DNA of 64,000 bases from Xiphophorus maculatus (lineage: Eukaryota; Chordata; Actinopteri; Cyprinodontiformes; Poeciliidae): contig NC_036447.1 in NCBI RefSeq assembly GCF_002775205.1, positions 17,528,501 to 17,592,500 on the forward strand. The letters are read 5' to 3'. Made by a program: the position numbers and the translations under genes. This document shows, piece after piece, positions 60,661 to 64,000 of the stretch. The notes below the pieces were generated by a model, which searched no databases, was not told the DNA's origin, and saw nothing but the letters and a program-made list of their open reading frames with translations. How positions within the stretch are numbered: the stretch's first letter is position 1; the number at the start of each line of letters is the position of its first letter.

Positions 60661-63438
60661 TAAGTCTGAATGAGTGTCTACATCCCTTATAATGCGACAT
60701 TAATGCTAAGTTAGCCAGCTAGTAGTTACTATTCATTCATTTTTTATTTTTTTTTTTACTGCAAAAACAAACCCGTGTTGCTTCTAATTAAAATGTCGCA
60801 GCTTTCTTATTGAACGCCAGCGCGTGTTTGATTGTGGTGCTGCCTGTCTGAGCTCATTAGTTTGATCTGCTAAGCCCATGTTTTGCTAAGGTCTGCTGTC
60901 TGTGAGCGGCGCTCCGCGCTGTTAGCATCAGGCGACGGAGCAGGTGCTGCGGACACAGCCGCTCATCCTAAAACCGTTTGGGCCACTGCGGTCCTCTGTG
61001 GCCGCCATGTTGGCTCCACAGCCACGTTCTGTTTGTCTGTGTTTTATCGCTGCCAGTGGTGCTGTAACTGTTAAAGAGATCTGCAAGGCGGTTTATAACG
61101 TACGAATAAAAATGGACGACTGTTTATCATCAGCGACGCTGGACAGATGTTTGGATTGTTCTAGTAAAGTAAAATCAGCATGTGTTTTTGTGTACTCCAT
61201 TAGGTTAACACACCTGTAGATCATCTGATTAAATTGATAACCTAAATTAAATCAGTGCAGCTTTTATGCATGATATTTCGAATTTAGGCCTAAACAAAAG
61301 TCTTAAATCATCTCCCTTGACTTTATATTTTGTCTTGTAGTTTTTACGTTTTCTCTAGACTTTCAAACTTCTTTTCAGCTGTTGACTGTTTTTGGTCAGA
61401 TTTCCAGTACAGCCGTTTCCCATTTGTTTTTTTCTGTTTAAGCCACTTTCTGCTTCACTATAAAACCTCAAACTTGTACAAAAGAAAAGAACAAAAAAGT
61501 TGTCCTGCTTTTCAGAGAGTAATAATAGGAGTATAGCAAGATTGCGCATTTGTTTGTGTTTTTGGCTACAATGAGAATAAATGTTGTCTTTCTGTTTGAG
61601 ATAAAAAGCTATTACACATTTTAATGTAAATACAGTAAAGCCTTAGTTTGCCAATATGCACAAAAATGTAGTTTGAAAACCTAAAAGAAAAAAACTGAAT
61701 TTGCCATGAGAAGAAATAATTTGTGAATAGAAAAGAGAATATAATGAGTGTATCCCCAATTTAATAATTAAAAGTTAAGAACTGCTTGTCATATTGGTTG
61801 ATCTCTACATGTCAGGAAGATACCAAGACCTAAATCATCACGTCTTTTCCAACTCTCATTTTTCTTCAGTTTATCCTGAACTCAAGTTTAATTTTACAGT
61901 TATGTATATATATATTTTTAGTTTATTCCCTATTCACCTACATTCTAGTCTAATAAAATCCAGTCTTAATCTTGGATTTCCTTATATGTCTTATGGTTTT
62001 TATGAACATCCTCTGTAGTTATTCTTGGTGCAAACTGAGCCGATGGAGGTGAGTTCCCAACAGGCTCCTCATTTGTGGAAAAAACAGATAAGCATCACAT
62101 GAAAAATATGGTATATCAGGGGAAGCATGGTGCTTTGCCTGCATCTACAGTGAGGATTTTAATTTCCTGCTCCACCACAAAACAGAGCCAGGCTGAGCTG
62201 ATCCAGATGAAGCTACTGATATGCTATTATAGGTCTCTCTGAGGCAATATTGAGCAGATTTTTCTGATTGTGTTTCAATGCATGCAGCTCTGCAGTTATA
62301 CAGTCATGAAACCAGAAGCCTAGATGAGGTAAACTGCAGTTGGCCGCAGAATTTTTATTGTTTCTTAGAGAGTTTCCTTCTTTAGCTTTTGGTCAGCTTT
62401 GTACAGAAGTGTTGACTCTTGTATGGATCTTTCAAAGTAATAATTAAGGTGCATTATAAAGATGTGAGACTTCACCTCTGTATCTCATCCACTCACTCTT
62501 CCATCATTTTATGTGCTTGTGTTCTCTATTTTTATCACCGACATGACATGAACAGCTCTCCATAAATAAAATCTGTCATTCATCATTCCACATCTCCAGC
62601 CCCTTTGTTCTCCCTGTTCAGGGTTCGTACAGGTGCTTGAAATCCTTGAAAGCGATTGAATTACATAATACTTGTTTTCAAGGTTTGGAAAGAGCTTAAT
62701 AAAGTCCTTGAAAGTTCTTGATATTCAAACTGTCCAGTTTTGTATTAAGGTGCAATCTAACATTTGATTCAAAGCCTAAATTTGGAAAACGTTACTGACA
62801 TTTGAAACCAGATATTTTCATACACCTAATAAAAAGGAAGACACTTTTTTTTCTCACTGTTATGTCAGACTAAACTTTTGTTGTTTTAGGTTACTTAGAA
62901 TTACCAAATTATCACCACTTGCTAAATGCCAGAAAGCCTAGCGAGACCATTTTTTATTTTATTTTATTTTTGAATATTTATTATTCCCAATGGCTCAATG
63001 ACTTATTGATCTGTTTAATTGAAATAAAGAATCATTGTATGTTATCAAAATTGAAGGATTCTTTTTTGTTTATTAGTGTTTTGTTTTTGGACCAGTCAGA
63101 TGTATAGGGTGTGTGTGAAAGAAACATTTCAAAACATACAATTTTGTTATATTTTAGTTTATCTTGGCAGTGTCGTACGACGTGGAAGACATTATTAATA
63201 ACAGTAATATACTATATAACATCATAATATTGAGTTGAAAATGTCTTTTTTTTTTTAGTTCATTTGTATTGTTTTCAACTCCAAGGTGTAATTCTTTAAA
63301 AAATTGAAAATGCTTGAAAAGTGTTAGAAATTTACTATGGGAAAAGTGTCCGACCTTTGCCTGTCGCTCTTCGTTCACCGTAATCTTTCCTCTCCTCTCT
63401 CCCCTTCGACCATTCTTCTCTCCTCCTGTCCGCCTCAG
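60661..63438 (+). other. First intron of the calnexin-like gene
   Basis: Runs from the donor at 60660 to the acceptor cctcag directly before the ATG at 63439. CpG-rich at its start (60880-61050); the rest is AT-rich, with one dispersed repeat at 62619-63359. Confidence 0.55.
62619..63359. repeat. Dispersed DNA element with cagggttcgtac end
   Basis: Starts cagggttcgtacaggtgctt with several ccttgaaag motifs, and ends cttgaaaagtgttagaaatt ... gaaaagtgtccgac. Both end types are familiar from a frequent fish element whose copies end in gaaccctg; only short inverted similarity between the ends (cagggttcgtac / gtccgaccttt) is left. Its right end is about 80 bp before the signal-peptide exon. Confidence 0.5.
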
Positions 63439-64000
63439 ATGAAACTAGGTGGAGGCTGGGTGTGGCGGCTGCTGTTCCTGTCCTCGCTGGCCGTGGCGGC
63501 CATGGCGTCCAGCGACGAGCCTTCTGAGGCGGACGTTCTGGACGGCGATGGCGACATGCGCCTCGACGAGGAGGAAATGCAGGTTCTGATGGCGGACGAT
63601 GACGAAGAGGAGGAGGCGATGGTGACGGATGAAGAGCAGTTTGATGAGGACAAAGATGGAGATGAAACGTCTGAAAATGACGCCAATGTCACCTTCCAGG
63701 TCGGGAACAGATCCAACTATAAGTGCATAACTGGATTTTAAACCTTTGATCTTAAATTATAACATTATAATCCATTAATCCCAGGTAACATACAAGACTC
63801 CTGTTCCCACCGGAGATGTATACTTTGCAGAAACCTTTGACGATGGGTCACTGGACAGGTAAAATTAGGAGTTAATGAAAATTCTGGTTATATCAGCCCT
63901 CACTGTTAGCTGGGACCTGTACGGTTTTCCATACCTGAAAGATTTTTTGGATGTTGATCTGGGCAGATGGCAGCCATCAAAAACAACAAAGGAGGATGCA
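63439..64000 (+). CDS. canx: Calnexin/calmegin family ER chaperone (5' part)
   Basis: Membrane lectin chaperone of the endoplasmic reticulum that binds monoglucosylated glycoproteins. Exons: 63439-63699, 63785-63858, and 63967 onward past the window end. The ATG follows the acceptor AG directly. Residues 1-22 are a signal peptide (WRLLFLSSLAVAAMA). Then comes an unusually long acidic stretch (residues 23-85, many D/E). The family's conserved start of the lectin domain follows: VTYKTPVPTGDVYFAETFDD. In the third exon WQPSKTTKEDA stands where calnexins have GWxLSKAKKDD. canx and clgn cannot be separated on this piece; the wording YKTP..VYFAETFD is slightly closer to calmegin (clgn). Confidence 0.85.

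Overview
This is vertebrate nuclear DNA, almost certainly from a ray-finned (teleost) fish. The genes are split by mostly short introns. Introns and gaps carry typical fish repeats: many decayed Tc1/mariner copies, a pogo/Tigger-like element, a tRNA-derived SINE, LINE tails ending in (ATTCT)n. Two tRNA genes look canonical. No bacterial, plasmid or CRISPR feature is present. All exon limits were inferred by eye from splice signals, reading phase and recalled family sequence; no search was run.

Layout. 1-8.8 kb: the 3' two-thirds of an FRMPD1-type FERM scaffold gene (+). 11.9-17.5 kb: a decayed MATE transporter copy (slc47a pseudogene, +). 18.7-20.4 kb: a broken DNA-transposase gene (-). 21.2-32.6 kb: the intact MATE transporter (slc47a, +, 16 coding exons, 577 aa). 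32.6-41.2 kb: a repeat-bearing gap with a GC-rich patch. 41.2-49.6 kb: a high-affinity choline transporter-like gene (slc5a7-like, +, 8 coding exons, 560 aa). 53.3-53.7 kb: tRNA-Ile(AAT) and tRNA-Gln(CTG). 54.0-59.8 kb: exosc9 (-, 12 exons). 60.5 kb to the window end: the start of a calnexin/calmegin gene (+), head to head with exosc9.

The genes do not form a pathway. The two MATE copies are a tandem duplication in which one copy died. Its exon 4 is still about 98% identical to the live copy while its neighbouring exons are only 70-78% identical, which points to an exon-sized gene conversion.

The signal least explained by ordinary annotation is a scatter of more than a dozen perfect or near-perfect short hairpins in introns and gaps. 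Several have a three-part X / X-reverse / X layout, as expected from repeated local strand-switching during replication. The densest cluster lies directly against a non-canonical GC splice donor in exosc9.
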